The position numbers and the translations under genes were made by a program. 21,498 nt of DNA from JBBAFS01 sp041655255. GTDB lineage: Bacteria; Spirochaetota; Spirochaetia; Sphaerochaetales; Sphaerochaetaceae. Numbering within the stretch: the stretch's first letter is position 1; every line of letters starts with the position of its first letter. This document shows, in pieces, positions 1 to 7,226 of the stretch. The stretch is from positions 1-21,498 of the forward strand of contig JBBAFS010000024.1 in NCBI GenBank assembly GCA_041655255.1, in the 5' to 3' direction. Under the pieces are notes generated by a model. That model had not been told where the DNA came from. It made no database searches and worked only from the letters and a program-made list of their open reading frames with translations.

Positions 1-919
1 GAAACCCAAGGACCACAGACATCGGGAAGATGTATCGATGATCAAAGGTGGGCACTAATTGATAGGTCATCGTTGCCACCAAAAATCCATAAAACGTAAG
101 CGGTCCAAGTAAGGCTGTGGAAACAGACATTAACAGAGAGACCAAAATCAGCGTATATATCACCCCTCTTTGATGATTCACCCCCAAAGAAGTGCTTGTT
201 GCTTTTCCCAAAGCGAGAACATTTAATCGTTTTGCATTCATGAAAAGAAGAATTGAAGCAACAACTACAAGTGGGATTGCAATGGGAAAGTATGACTCAT
301 CTGCGTTACTCACTGAGCCAAAGAGTCGTGCCTGTAGGATATCAAATTCCGAAGGGGCTAATAACTTACGCATAAACGACGATACTGATTTTAGACCCGT
401 GCCAATCACAACTCCCACAAGCAACATCAGTTGTAAATTTCCATACTTACCGCTGAGCAGCCATCCATACAACATAAGCGACATGATAATCATCACTCCA
501 ATTTGAAAGAGAAATGAGACAAGGCCCTCGTTGAATCGAAGAAACACTCCCGATCCGAAAAAGAAGATTGTGGCGGTGTTGATTGTCGAATAGAGTGCCT
601 CAAAACCCAAAAGGGAGGGGGTAATAATTCGATTGTTCGTAGTCGACTGAAACGCCACCGTCGAAATACTTTGAGCTACTGCGGCAATCAACATTGCAAC
701 AAGAGCTACTGCCCTTCTACGGACAACTGGGATAAATGAAGGAGATGTGACCGGTACAGGGTTTTGATACACCAACAGCCCAACAGAAGCGAATAGACCT
801 AATATGAAGCATATCGTCAGTAATGCCCAATACTTTTTTTGATCTTTACGGGAACGAAAAGATTGAGAAGATCTTTGGACTTTGGGTTTCATAGCACGCT
901 CAGTGACACTGAACATCAT
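1..919 (-). CDS. FecCD-family siderophore ABC transporter permease, YclO/CeuC-like (3' end missing)
   Basis: This frame is open without a stop from the ATG at 919 to the left window edge, giving about 306 residues of a family usually near 320-340, so only the C-terminus is missing. It encodes a polytopic inner-membrane permease. The motif TNNRIITPSLLGFEALY, near one third of the protein, is typical of the second permease of petrobactin/catecholate importers (YclO, CeuC). A later segment, LGVNHQRG, matches the FecCD cytoplasmic loop that contacts the ATPase. An ATG at 949 overlaps the upstream permease stop, but AGGAG at 928-932 sits 8 bases before the ATG at 919, so I prefer 919 (or the adjacent ATG at 916). 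It should pair with the permease at 946-1899 to form the membrane channel. The ATPase is not in the window. The substrate is inferred from family resemblance only. Confidence 0.9.
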   Translation of the reverse strand, partial: MMFSVTERAMKPKVQRSSQSFRSRKDQKKYWALLTICFILGLFASVGLLVYQNPVPVTSPSFIPVVRRRAVALVAMLIAAVAQSISTVAFQSTTNNRIITPSLLGFEALYSTINTATIFFFGSGVFLRFNEGLVSFLFQIGVMIIMSLMLYGWLLSGKYGNLQLMLLVGVVIGTGLKSVSSFMRKLLAPSEFDILQARLFGSVSNADESYFPIAIPLVVVASILLFMNAKRLNVLALGKATSTSLGVNHQRGVIYTLILVSLLMSVSTALLGPLTFYGFLVATMTYQLVPTFDHRYIFPMSVVLGF

Positions 920-927
920 TGCTTCTT

Positions 928-932
928 CTCCT
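928..932 (-). promoter_or_regulatory. Ribosome binding site AGGAG for the YclO-like permease
   Basis: AGGAG on the minus strand lies 8 bases upstream of the ATG at 919. It decides the start over the longer frame beginning at 949, which has no such site. Confidence 0.7.
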
Positions 933-945
933 TTTTTTAATACAC

Positions 946-1899
946 TCATATAGATGTGCGTTTACGCAGTAAGATAAAGATAAACACCACCGCACCCACA
1001 GTTCCCAATATCAAAGAGACGGGAACCTCAAAGGGCATGATTATCGTCCGAGAGATGATATCCATAAGAGTAATGATCCCCATTCCCAATACAGACACCC
1101 ATGGCAAATTACTTCTCAAATCATCGCCTCGGTACATTGAAACGATATTTGGTACAATCAACCCAAGAAAAGGGATATTTCCAACAACCGATACAACGAC
1201 ACCAACAGCTATGGCGATAAGGGCGGTTCCCACAATGACAATCGTGTTGTAGTTCACCCCGAGGCTAGTTGCAATATCCTCCCCTAGCCCAGCTAATGTG
1301 ATGCGATCTGCATAGATGAATATGACAATTGTGACAATAACAATGAGGTACAGGTATTCGTATCGCCCCACTTGTATCGGAGCAAACGATCCCACAAACC
1401 ATGCTTCTACATTTTGAGACATTCGAAACGTGAGGGCAATAAACGTTGAAATCGCTGAAACGACCGCCCCTAACATCATCCCGATAATCGGAACGATTAA
1501 AGAGGAGCGGAGCTTCACTCTCCGTAAGAACATAAAGAACACCATTGTCCCGACAAAAGAGAAGATGATTGCCCCACCCATTCGTAACATCAACGAAGGA
1601 GCAGGAAATAGCAGGTAGATAATCATCAAACCTAAGCCTGCCCACTCGATTGTTCCCGTTGTTGTTGGTTCTACTAATCTATTTTGGGTAAGTAACTGCA
1701 TGACTAGACCTGCCATTGACATCGCACTTCCGGTGAGCATCAATGCTACGGTTCTGGGAACTCGGGTAATGAAGAACATGTTCAGTCCATCTTCCTTTCC
1801 CCAGATATCATAGACTCCGATGAATAATGACCCAATTCCCAGGGCTAACACAGCTACAACCAAGGCAATGAAGGACCTTGTCCATAGTCTAGATCTCAT
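946..1899 (-). CDS. FecCD-family siderophore ABC transporter permease, YclN/CeuB-like
   Basis: This is a 317-residue polytopic membrane protein. It opens with a basic stretch and a long hydrophobic helix, and has further hydrophobic segments to the end. TTTGTIEWAGLG near residues 83-94 and SLGVNYNTIVIVGTALIA in the C-terminal third are typical of YclN/CeuB permeases of ferric petrobactin or enterobactin-breakdown importers. The open frame extends upstream to 2001, but that part overlaps the binding-protein gene. The ATG at 1899 lies 4 bases after the binding-protein stop at 1904, with a weak purine-rich AAAAGAG before it, so I chose that start. The tight spacing points to translational coupling in one operon: binding protein, permease, permease, then probably an ATPase outside the window. 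The family assignment is firm. The exact siderophore is inference. Confidence 0.92.
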   Translation of the reverse strand: MRSRLWTRSFIALVVAVLALGIGSLFIGVYDIWGKEDGLNMFFITRVPRTVALMLTGSAMSMAGLVMQLLTQNRLVEPTTTGTIEWAGLGLMIIYLLFPAPSLMLRMGGAIIFSFVGTMVFFMFLRRVKLRSSLIVPIIGMMLGAVVSAISTFIALTFRMSQNVEAWFVGSFAPIQVGRYEYLYLIVIVTIVIFIYADRITLAGLGEDIATSLGVNYNTIVIVGTALIAIAVGVVVSVVGNIPFLGLIVPNIVSMYRGDDLRSNLPWVSVLGMGIITLMDIISRTIIMPFEVPVSLILGTVGAVVFIFILLRKRTSI

Positions 1900-1903
1900 A
1901 GTG

Positions 1904-2924
1904 TTACTCTTTTTCGCTAAACGCCCTACCAAGGATTTCAAACAACTCGATAAACGTCTGAATCGATTCGTTGGTATAGGTATCATGTGGTGCATAGACA
2001 ATCTGATTCTTTTTGACGGCAGTAGTATTTCTCAAAGCTGGTGAACGATCAATCACATCGTGTGCGGGAACGGCATCTATGGTAGAAGAGACCGCAGCAT
2101 CCCGATCTAAGACCAGAAGCCAATCAGGGTTGCTTTGGGCAATCGCTTCAACAGAGATATCATCACCCATGTGATCAGAGGATGCATGAGATACACTGAG
2201 AGCTGAAACCCAGTTGAATACTTCATACAACGGTCCCCACACGCGTCCCGTCTTTGGGGCAGAAAAACCGATATTGCCTCCAGAGACCACAACGCTGATA
2301 ACTGTGTCCTTCCCGTTATATGCCGCCTTCAGTTTGGAGGTCGCAGCGTCTAGACTCGTAATCAATTGTTGAGCCTCTTCGTTCTTATCGAAGATCTGCC
2401 CCAAGGCACGAGTGGAGTTCTTAAACCCGTGTATTAAGTTCTCCCCTGCCTTATCAGCAGTTACCGAGACGTCAAAATTCAAATCAATGACCGCAGCATT
2501 GGGAACCAATGCTCGGATATCTTTATCGAATTGAGCGAATCGTTGACCGATGATGACAAGATCAGGATTAACGGCGGCGATAATCTCAAGGTTAGGGTCG
2601 GTATGCATCCCTACATCTAATACAGAGCGATCTGAGACATACGTTGAATCTGCGGGCATCACTCCCTTTGGAACTGCAGCCAAAGTAATACCCCCAATCT
2701 TCCAATGTCTCAAATGTTCTATTATCTAATGCAACCACTCGCTTTGGGTTTATTGGAACTGTTACCGCTTGATGAACATCTTCTATCACAACGGTTTCCG
2801 TAGAATCGGAAAACACAACACTTTGTTCTTTGACTCCACCAGCACTCACACTTGAGAGCCCAAAGAGCAACACTGCAACCAACAACATGAAACCTAAAGG
2901 GTTCACTTTATTGAACTTCCTCAT
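1904..2924 (-). pseudogene. Siderophore-binding protein (YclQ/CeuE-like), interrupted by a +1 frameshift
   Basis: The N-terminal part starts at ATG 2924 with a signal peptide cut after about S-V-S-A, then NPKRVVALDNRTFETLEDWG, the standard start of the Fe-siderophore binding fold. Its frame then runs into unrelated residues and stops at 2592. The remainder, beginning ITLAAVPKG, continues in the next frame to the stop at 1904 and keeps family motifs such as VLDRDAAV and IVYAPHDTYTNES. Both parts fit together if one base is removed from the CCCCC run at 2691-2695. The repaired product would be about 339 residues, normal for YclQ/CeuE. The two permease genes downstream look intact. The cause could be a sequencing or assembly error in a short homopolymer, a recent real mutation, or phase variation. 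As written the sequence cannot give a full-length protein without frameshifting. Confidence 0.88.
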
Positions 2925-2930
2925 ATCTTA

Positions 2931-2935
2931 CTCCT
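2931..2935 (-). promoter_or_regulatory. Ribosome binding site AGGAG for the siderophore-binding protein gene
   Basis: AGGAG on the minus strand stands 6 bases before the ATG at 2924. It is a strong site and fixes the start that carries the signal peptide. Confidence 0.75.
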
Positions 2936-3056
2936 ACAACACATTTTTAATTAATTAGATTCAATTTCAATTGGTTGGCTCGCTACTCGATCACTCAAAA
3001 GAGCCCGAAAAACGTACACATCCCCGCTGGTATAACGTTGTGATACCGGCACCGTT

Positions 3057-3078
3057 ATTGTTAGCTAAGGCTAACAAT
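3057..3078. promoter_or_regulatory. Perfect 9-bp inverted repeat, candidate metalloregulator operator
   Basis: The arms ATTGTTAGC and GCTAACAAT are exact reverse complements around a 4-base centre, TAAG. No T-run follows on either strand, so a terminator is unlikely. The core TTAGC/GCTAA resembles the symmetric TTAGG/CCTAA-type boxes bound by DtxR/IdeR iron regulators more than a Fur box. It lies just at or after the expected transcription start of the iron operon, a repressor position. The regulator identity is inference. Confidence 0.55.
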
Positions 3079-3085
3079 TCTTGAT

Positions 3086-3113
3086 TGTCTAGTATTCTAC
3101 TAGACTTTGTCAA
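3086..3113 (-). promoter_or_regulatory. Candidate promoter of the iron-uptake operon with an 8-bp palindrome in its spacer
   Basis: A perfect -35 hexamer, TTGACA, reads on the minus strand at 3113-3108. A weak -10, TAGACA, follows at 3091-3086 after 16 bases. Between them lies an exact inverted repeat at 3087-3105: arms GTCTAGTA and TACTAGAC around TTC. A palindrome placed between -35 and -10 would block or distort the promoter when bound, as expected for an iron-responsive operator. Transcription would start near 3080, leaving a leader of roughly 150 bases before the binding-protein ATG. The -10 lacks the final T of the consensus, so the promoter call is less certain than the palindrome. Confidence 0.5.
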
Positions 3114-3208
3114 CAGGTTATACATCACATATGAGTCTTAGCCATATAAGAGCATTACTGAACTACTTACCAGGATGAAATATGAGGAGATTGTGGAATC
3201 ATAAAGAA

Positions 3209-3997
3209 CTACTTTCTTCCGTAGAGCAACTCGTAGTATAACGAATCAGATAGCAACAATAGAGGGTCAACTGTGGTGATATGCCAAAAGACCTCTTCAT
3301 TACTCTCTTCAGGAACAATGATACGTAACTCCATATTCTGTTCAACATGTAAAAACCGTATCATCCCAGATGGAAGATTCTCCATTGTCACTTCATGATC
3401 CATAAAGGCTGTAAAAGAGGGAACGGCGTCTGTTTCACTGACCCACTTTCCAGGAGGGAGTTCTTCAATAACCACCTTGTTTCGATTGCCTGCTTTCACC
3501 GAACTCTCTTTTAGCTTTCCATCTACTATATCTTTCACCAAAGCGTTCCACTGAAGAGCTATCATGGTGTGATCTACGTTTTTCACCAGCTCTTTAAGTT
3601 GGTTGTAATTTACTTGGCTCACAACACGACTCCACTTTTTTGATGTGTGTAACAAAGCTTCAACTAAAGGGCCTTCTTGTAAGTGAAGTTCAACACTTTT
3701 TTGTTGAGGAAGAACATATGCCCCGCCAAAAGGAATTCCCTCCCCTAGTGGATAGGCAGCACACACAAATGAGTGGAGTTTTGGTCGATTAATAGTAATT
3801 TCCCTCACTCCGATAGGAAGATTAATTTTCATCAGCTCATCTCCCTCAGGATAGACAAACGTATACCAAAAGACTCTTCCGCTTGCTCGTTCCCATGGGT
3901 GAGATTCACTTATGGAGATAGTGATTGTCCGATTAGTATCACAACTGACACCACTGAAGGCGAATAAAAGTATAAGAACACACGTAACGTATCTCAT
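3209..3997 (-). CDS. Small putative lipoprotein of unknown function
   Basis: I do not recognise a family. The 262-residue product starts with a short basic end, a hydrophobic helix and FSGVSC, so the likely lipidated cysteine is residue 19; the box is relaxed (G at -3), which spirochaetes tolerate. The mature part is mixed polar and hydrophobic with no membrane helix, so it should be a periplasmic or surface-anchored protein. The open frame can start at a TTG at 4003, but the ATG at 3997 gives the better signal peptide. No ribosome-binding site is visible. The gene lies 32 bases after the stop of the DUF4416 gene, on the same strand, so it is probably the last gene of the aromatic-acid unit and translated from the shared transcript. 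I found no terminator after its stop at 3209. Confidence 0.75.
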   Translation of the reverse strand: MRYVTCVLILLFAFSGVSCDTNRTITISISESHPWERASGRVFWYTFVYPEGDELMKINLPIGVREITINRPKLHSFVCAAYPLGEGIPFGGAYVLPQQKSVELHLQEGPLVEALLHTSKKWSRVVSQVNYNQLKELVKNVDHTMIALQWNALVKDIVDGKLKESSVKAGNRNKVVIEELPPGKWVSETDAVPSFTAFMDHEVTMENLPSGMIRFLHVEQNMELRIIVPEESNEEVFWHITTVDPLLLLSDSLYYELLYGRK

Positions 3998-4029
3998 ATA
4001 CAAAACACGACAGGCAGTGTTATCTTGCT

Positions 4030-4563
4030 TTAATTGAACTCTTCTTCCAGTTGTTTAAGGTAGTGTTTACGAACATCCAAAAAGAACGTTTTACTCTCAT
4101 CTGTTTTGTAATCGGGGTACGTCCACATAAAATCGATGTACGTCTTTTGAGTATATAACAGCGTAACTTCTCCATAAATTCCATCATGAAGTGGAATACG
4201 GTGTCCTCTATTTTTGGTTGTTGCTAACATGACATTTTCGACAGTGAGTACTCCAGGATCTAAATTGATACTTCGTCCCCCATCGACAATATAGTCGTGT
4301 TCCATCTCATTAGTCTTTATCTTAATGGAAGCTAATAAAGAGGGGTCAATGAGGTTTTTAAAGATAAGATACTGGCGTAGCGGAACTGCTTTCATCTCTT
4401 CGTTATAATACGATGTGTAAGTAAAAGGGTGTAATCGACTCTTACGCTCTATAGGACCCCATATTCCTTCTAATCTCTTAAACAGTGACTGGTGGATCTC
4501 CTCATGGGTCGAAAGAAGTCCTATGATTAGCTTCGCTGGGGTAAAAAGAGAGGCTACTCCCAT
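4030..4563 (-). CDS. DUF4416 family protein
   Basis: This 177-residue protein is predicted soluble and cytoplasmic and matches the DUF4416 family by its whole pattern. That pattern is an N-terminal PAKLIIGLLST, a GPIERKS segment, FTYTSYYNEEM, FKNLIDPSLLASIKIKTNEME, the central INLDPGVLT and NVMLATTKNRGHRIPLHDG, and a C-terminal WTYPDY. The length is normal for the family. Function is not established; the conserved acidic and histidine residues in HRIPLHDGIY suggest a ligand or metal site, which is inference. ATG 4563 lies 2 bases after the aroF-pheA stop, and the AGGAGA ribosome-binding site lies inside the last codons of that gene, so the two are translationally coupled. Confidence 0.85.
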   Translation of the reverse strand: MGVASLFTPAKLIIGLLSTHEEIHQSLFKRLEGIWGPIERKSRLHPFTYTSYYNEEMKAVPLRQYLIFKNLIDPSLLASIKIKTNEMEHDYIVDGGRSINLDPGVLTVENVMLATTKNRGHRIPLHDGIYGEVTLLYTQKTYIDFMWTYPDYKTDESKTFFLDVRKHYLKQLEEEFN

Positions 4564-4565
4564 CT

Positions 4566-6485
4566 CTATCTCCTGTCACCTCGAAACGTTCCAAGAATTC
4601 TAAACATAGAGCAGGCTTTTCCAAGCTCTTCGATTGCCAAAGCATACTGATCGTCTTCAACCATCTCTGATTCGATAAAGAATGAGTACTCCCAAGGCTT
4701 ACCTGGTATAGGACGAGACTCTAGTTTTTTCATGTTTAATCCATACCGAGAGAGGATCGAGAGAACTTCAAATAAAGCCCCTGGTTTGTCAGCCACAGAG
4801 AATACCATGGCAACTCGGTCGAGTTTCACTGCACTTCTAAAGACTGAGGCATCCTCATCACGACACACAACATAAAAGCGGGTAAAGTTACTACTATCAG
4901 TTTCAATCGCCGAGGCCAGAATCTTCATCTTATGAGTCGTTGCTGCTGTAGTGCTGGCAATCGCAGCAAGAGTTGGATCGTTCATCTTGGCAATATAAGC
5001 AACAGCTCCAGCTGTATCAAAGAAAGGAACTGCTTCAGAATGTGGCATTTGTTTCTCAATGAATTCAACGCTTTGTGCTAATGCTTGAGGGTGAGAGTAG
5101 ATCTTTTTAATCTCTTTTAATGAGCTTTTTGGTAGTCCTATGAGTTGATGTGAAATTCTAATTTGCTTTTCACCAACAACGGTCACATTAGGATACCTCA
5201 ACAATAAATCGAGAGTTTCGTTAATCGTCCCACCAAGGGTGTTTTCTACAGGTAATACACCATAGCGAGCTTCCCCATTTTCGACCGCTTCAAATGCGGA
5301 GGCAAAGGTTTTACATGGGAGTGTGGCGGCACTTTCATCAAAGATTTGCATAATAGCTTGTTCGCTATAAGCTCCTTTCTCTCCTTGGAAGGCAATCTTT
5401 AATGAGTCAAATGAGGGAATGAGCGTCTCTTTAGCTCCCCAAACTTCCACACCTTTACGAGTTCTGGGGATTCGTTCTAGTGATTTACCAATAACTGGGG
5501 CTAGGGCCTGAATATCTTTCATCAGTTTATCAAACTGTTCGGGATATAACGATTGAGGACCATCACTATACGCTTGATCTGGATTGTTATGCACTTCGAC
5601 AGTAAGCCCACTTGCTCCTGATGCTACAATAGCGAGCGACATGGGACTCACCATATCCCGCAGTCCCGTTGCATGAGAAGGATCAGCAATGACTGGGAGG
5701 TGTGTGAGTTTTTGAATCACTGGAATAGCACTAATATCTAATGTGTTTCGAGTGGCTGTTTCGTAGGTTCTAATTCCTCTTTCACACAAGACAACCTTTT
5801 CGGTCCCACTTGCCATGAGGTACTCAGCTGCCATTAACCACTCTTCAATAGTTGCTGACAATCCCCTTTTAAGAAGGACAGGAAAGCCTGTTTGTCCTAC
5901 CTCTTTCAGTAGTTCAAAATTCTGCATGTTCCGTGCACCGATTTGAAACATATCGATGTACTTCATCATCAATTCAGTATCTTTAGGATTTACAATTTCG
6001 GTGGCAATAGGCATGTCGTATGCCTCTCCAGCCTCTTTGAGGTATTGAAGACCCTCTTCGCCGAGACCTTGGAAACTGTATGGGCTCGTTCGTGGTTTAA
6101 ATGCTCCTCCACGTAAAATAACAGCTCCTGATTCTCTTACCAAGCGGGCAATTTCCATGATTTGTTCTCTGCTTTCAACAGCACATGGACCAGCTATAAC
6201 AACGACTCGCGGTCCACCAATTTTTACTTTTCCCACTTGGACGATGGTGTCAGATTTTTTCAACTCTCTTGAAGCGAGTTTATACGGTTTTGAAATGGGG
6301 ATGACTTTTGCAACCCCTTCGAGAAGTTCTACTTCTCTGAGGTCTATTCTATGTACTCCGACAGCTCCAAAGATTGTCTCTTGTTCTCCAACAATCTCTT
6401 TGACTTGGAAGTCGTGAGATGTGAGAAACTTTTTAATTGAGTACTTTTGTCCCTCTGTGATGTGACTCTTTAATACTATTATCAT
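4566..6485 (-). CDS. Fused DAHP synthase (type I-beta) / prephenate dehydratase
   Basis: One 639-residue chain carries two activities at separate points of aromatic amino acid synthesis. Residues 1-75 resemble the ferredoxin-like regulatory domain of Thermotoga-type DAHP synthase. Residues about 85-335 are the synthase that condenses erythrose-4-phosphate and PEP, with GPCAVE (Cys101), RGGAFKPRTSPYSFQG and DPSHATG (His271). Residues about 360-540 are prephenate dehydratase, which makes phenylpyruvate, with AFQGEKGAYSE, VENTLGG, SHPQALAQ and SSNFTRF. Residues about 555-636 are an ACT domain with the ESRP phenylalanine-binding motif. I see no chorismate mutase domain. The frame opens at TTG 6494, but ATG 6485 fits the promoter at 6495-6523 and the regulatory-domain start better. 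It is the first gene of a unit with the DUF4416 and lipoprotein genes and is divergent from nth. Confidence 0.93.
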   Translation of the reverse strand: MIIVLKSHITEGQKYSIKKFLTSHDFQVKEIVGEQETIFGAVGVHRIDLREVELLEGVAKVIPISKPYKLASRELKKSDTIVQVGKVKIGGPRVVVIAGPCAVESREQIMEIARLVRESGAVILRGGAFKPRTSPYSFQGLGEEGLQYLKEAGEAYDMPIATEIVNPKDTELMMKYIDMFQIGARNMQNFELLKEVGQTGFPVLLKRGLSATIEEWLMAAEYLMASGTEKVVLCERGIRTYETATRNTLDISAIPVIQKLTHLPVIADPSHATGLRDMVSPMSLAIVASGASGLTVEVHNNPDQAYSDGPQSLYPEQFDKLMKDIQALAPVIGKSLERIPRTRKGVEVWGAKETLIPSFDSLKIAFQGEKGAYSEQAIMQIFDESAATLPCKTFASAFEAVENGEARYGVLPVENTLGGTINETLDLLLRYPNVTVVGEKQIRISHQLIGLPKSSLKEIKKIYSHPQALAQSVEFIEKQMPHSEAVPFFDTAGAVAYIAKMNDPTLAAIASTTAATTHKMKILASAIETDSSNFTRFYVVCRDEDASVFRSAVKLDRVAMVFSVADKPGALFEVLSILSRYGLNMKKLESRPIPGKPWEYSFFIESEMVEDDQYALAIEELGKACSMFRILGTFRGDRR

Positions 6486-6494
6486 GGTACGCAA

Positions 6495-6523
6495 AAGCTA
6501 GATGTTTTTATCCTTGTTGTCAA
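6495..6523 (-). promoter_or_regulatory. Candidate promoter of the aroF-pheA fusion, near-leaderless
   Basis: On the minus strand a perfect TTGACA lies at 6523-6518 and TAGCTT (fitting TAnnnT) at 6500-6495, with exactly 17 bases between. Only 9 bases separate the -10 from the ATG at 6485, and no ribosome-binding site is present, so the mRNA would begin within a few bases of the start codon. Confidence 0.5.
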
Positions 6524-6527
6524 CAAG
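6513..6527. repeat. 15-bp palindrome over the aroF-pheA -35 element
   Basis: CTTGTTG and CAACAAG are exact reverse complements around one T. The palindrome covers the minus-strand -35 TTGACA and lies in the divergent gap between aroF-pheA and nth, so it is a candidate operator. A 7-bp arm can also arise by chance. Confidence 0.4.
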
Positions 6528-6530
6528 CCA

Positions 6531-6559
6531 TTGAGCTTCCCCTCTTTCCCTTATACGAT
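6531..6559 (+). promoter_or_regulatory. Candidate promoter of nth, near-leaderless
   Basis: TTGAGC at 6531-6536 and TACGAT at 6554-6559 are separated by 17 bases. The -10 ends 7 bases before ATG 6567. No ribosome-binding site lies between, so the transcript probably starts at or just before the ATG. The hexamers each match 4 of 6 consensus bases. Confidence 0.4.
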
Positions 6560-6566
6560 ACACACT

Positions 6567-7226
6567 ATGAATATTGATTGGGATAACCTATTTGAGAAGA
6601 TGAGATTAGCTGTTGTAAAAGAGGGGAAAGATCTCCCTTCAGTATCGACCATTGCCTTAGAAAAGCACGACCCATATCACGTTCTTATCTCAACACTTAT
6701 TTCACTGAGAACGAAAGATGCTGTGACAATAAGTGCGTCGTATCGTTTGTTTGAATTAGCTGATACACCTCAACAAATGGTAAGCTTGAATCAACAACAG
6801 ATTGAAGAGGCTATTTACCCTGCAGGCTTTTACCGAAATAAAGCGAAAAACATCTTAGAAATATCTCACATATTAATAGATCAATACGACTCTTTAGTCC
6901 CTTCAACTCAACAAGAGTTAATGAGCCTACCTGGGGTGGGTATTAAGACTGCGAACTTAACACTCAATTTGGGATTTGGCATTGATGCTATTTGTGTCGA
7001 TATTCATGTGCATCGCATTAGTAATCGGATGGGATGGATTGCGACTAAAACTCCCGAAGAGTCTGAAAAAGCACTTCAGCATGTGATGCCTCAACGATTT
7101 TGGATTCCTCTGAATGAGCTATTAGTCTCCTTTGGACAAACAATATGTACTCCCGTTTCTCCTCACTGCTCAAAGTGTCCAGTGTATGATGTGTGTAAGC
7201 GTGTAGGAGTGACAAAAAGTCGTTAA
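6567..7226 (+). CDS. nth: Endonuclease III (base-excision DNA glycosylase/AP lyase)
   Basis: The 219-residue product is close in length to E. coli Nth. It removes oxidised pyrimidines from DNA and nicks the abasic site. The helix-hairpin-helix reads LPGVGIKTAN, with the lysine at the catalytic position, followed by VDIHVHR, with the catalytic aspartate. The C-terminal iron-sulfur loop has all four cysteines in the C-x6-C-x2-C-x5-C spacing (CTPVSPHCSKCPVYDVC). The open frame reaches back to a TTG at 6531, but that start would lie inside the promoter and adds residues foreign to the family; ATG 6567 gives the normal N-terminus. It is transcribed away from aroF-pheA and converges on metF, sharing the four bases TTAA at the two stops. 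Confidence 0.95.
   Translation: MNIDWDNLFEKMRLAVVKEGKDLPSVSTIALEKHDPYHVLISTLISLRTKDAVTISASYRLFELADTPQQMVSLNQQQIEEAIYPAGFYRNKAKNILEISHILIDQYDSLVPSTQQELMSLPGVGIKTANLTLNLGFGIDAICVDIHVHRISNRMGWIATKTPEESEKALQHVMPQRFWIPLNELLVSFGQTICTPVSPHCSKCPVYDVCKRVGVTKSR

Noticed and set aside
1265..1645. A 126-residue minus-strand frame and a plus-strand frame at 956-1252
   Set aside because: Both lie wholly inside the YclN-like permease gene in other frames, and their composition is not protein-like.
1..2924. Possible horizontal acquisition of the iron operon from a slightly higher G+C content in parts of it
   Set aside because: Hand counts of single lines vary from about 38 to 52 percent inside the operon and overlap the rest of the window. 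No mobile-element trace is visible.
3026..3050. Stem GCTGGTAT/ATACCGGC in the leader of the iron operon
   Set aside because: It has one mismatch (G-U in RNA), a 9-base loop and no adjacent T-run. It is too weak to call a terminator or riboswitch.
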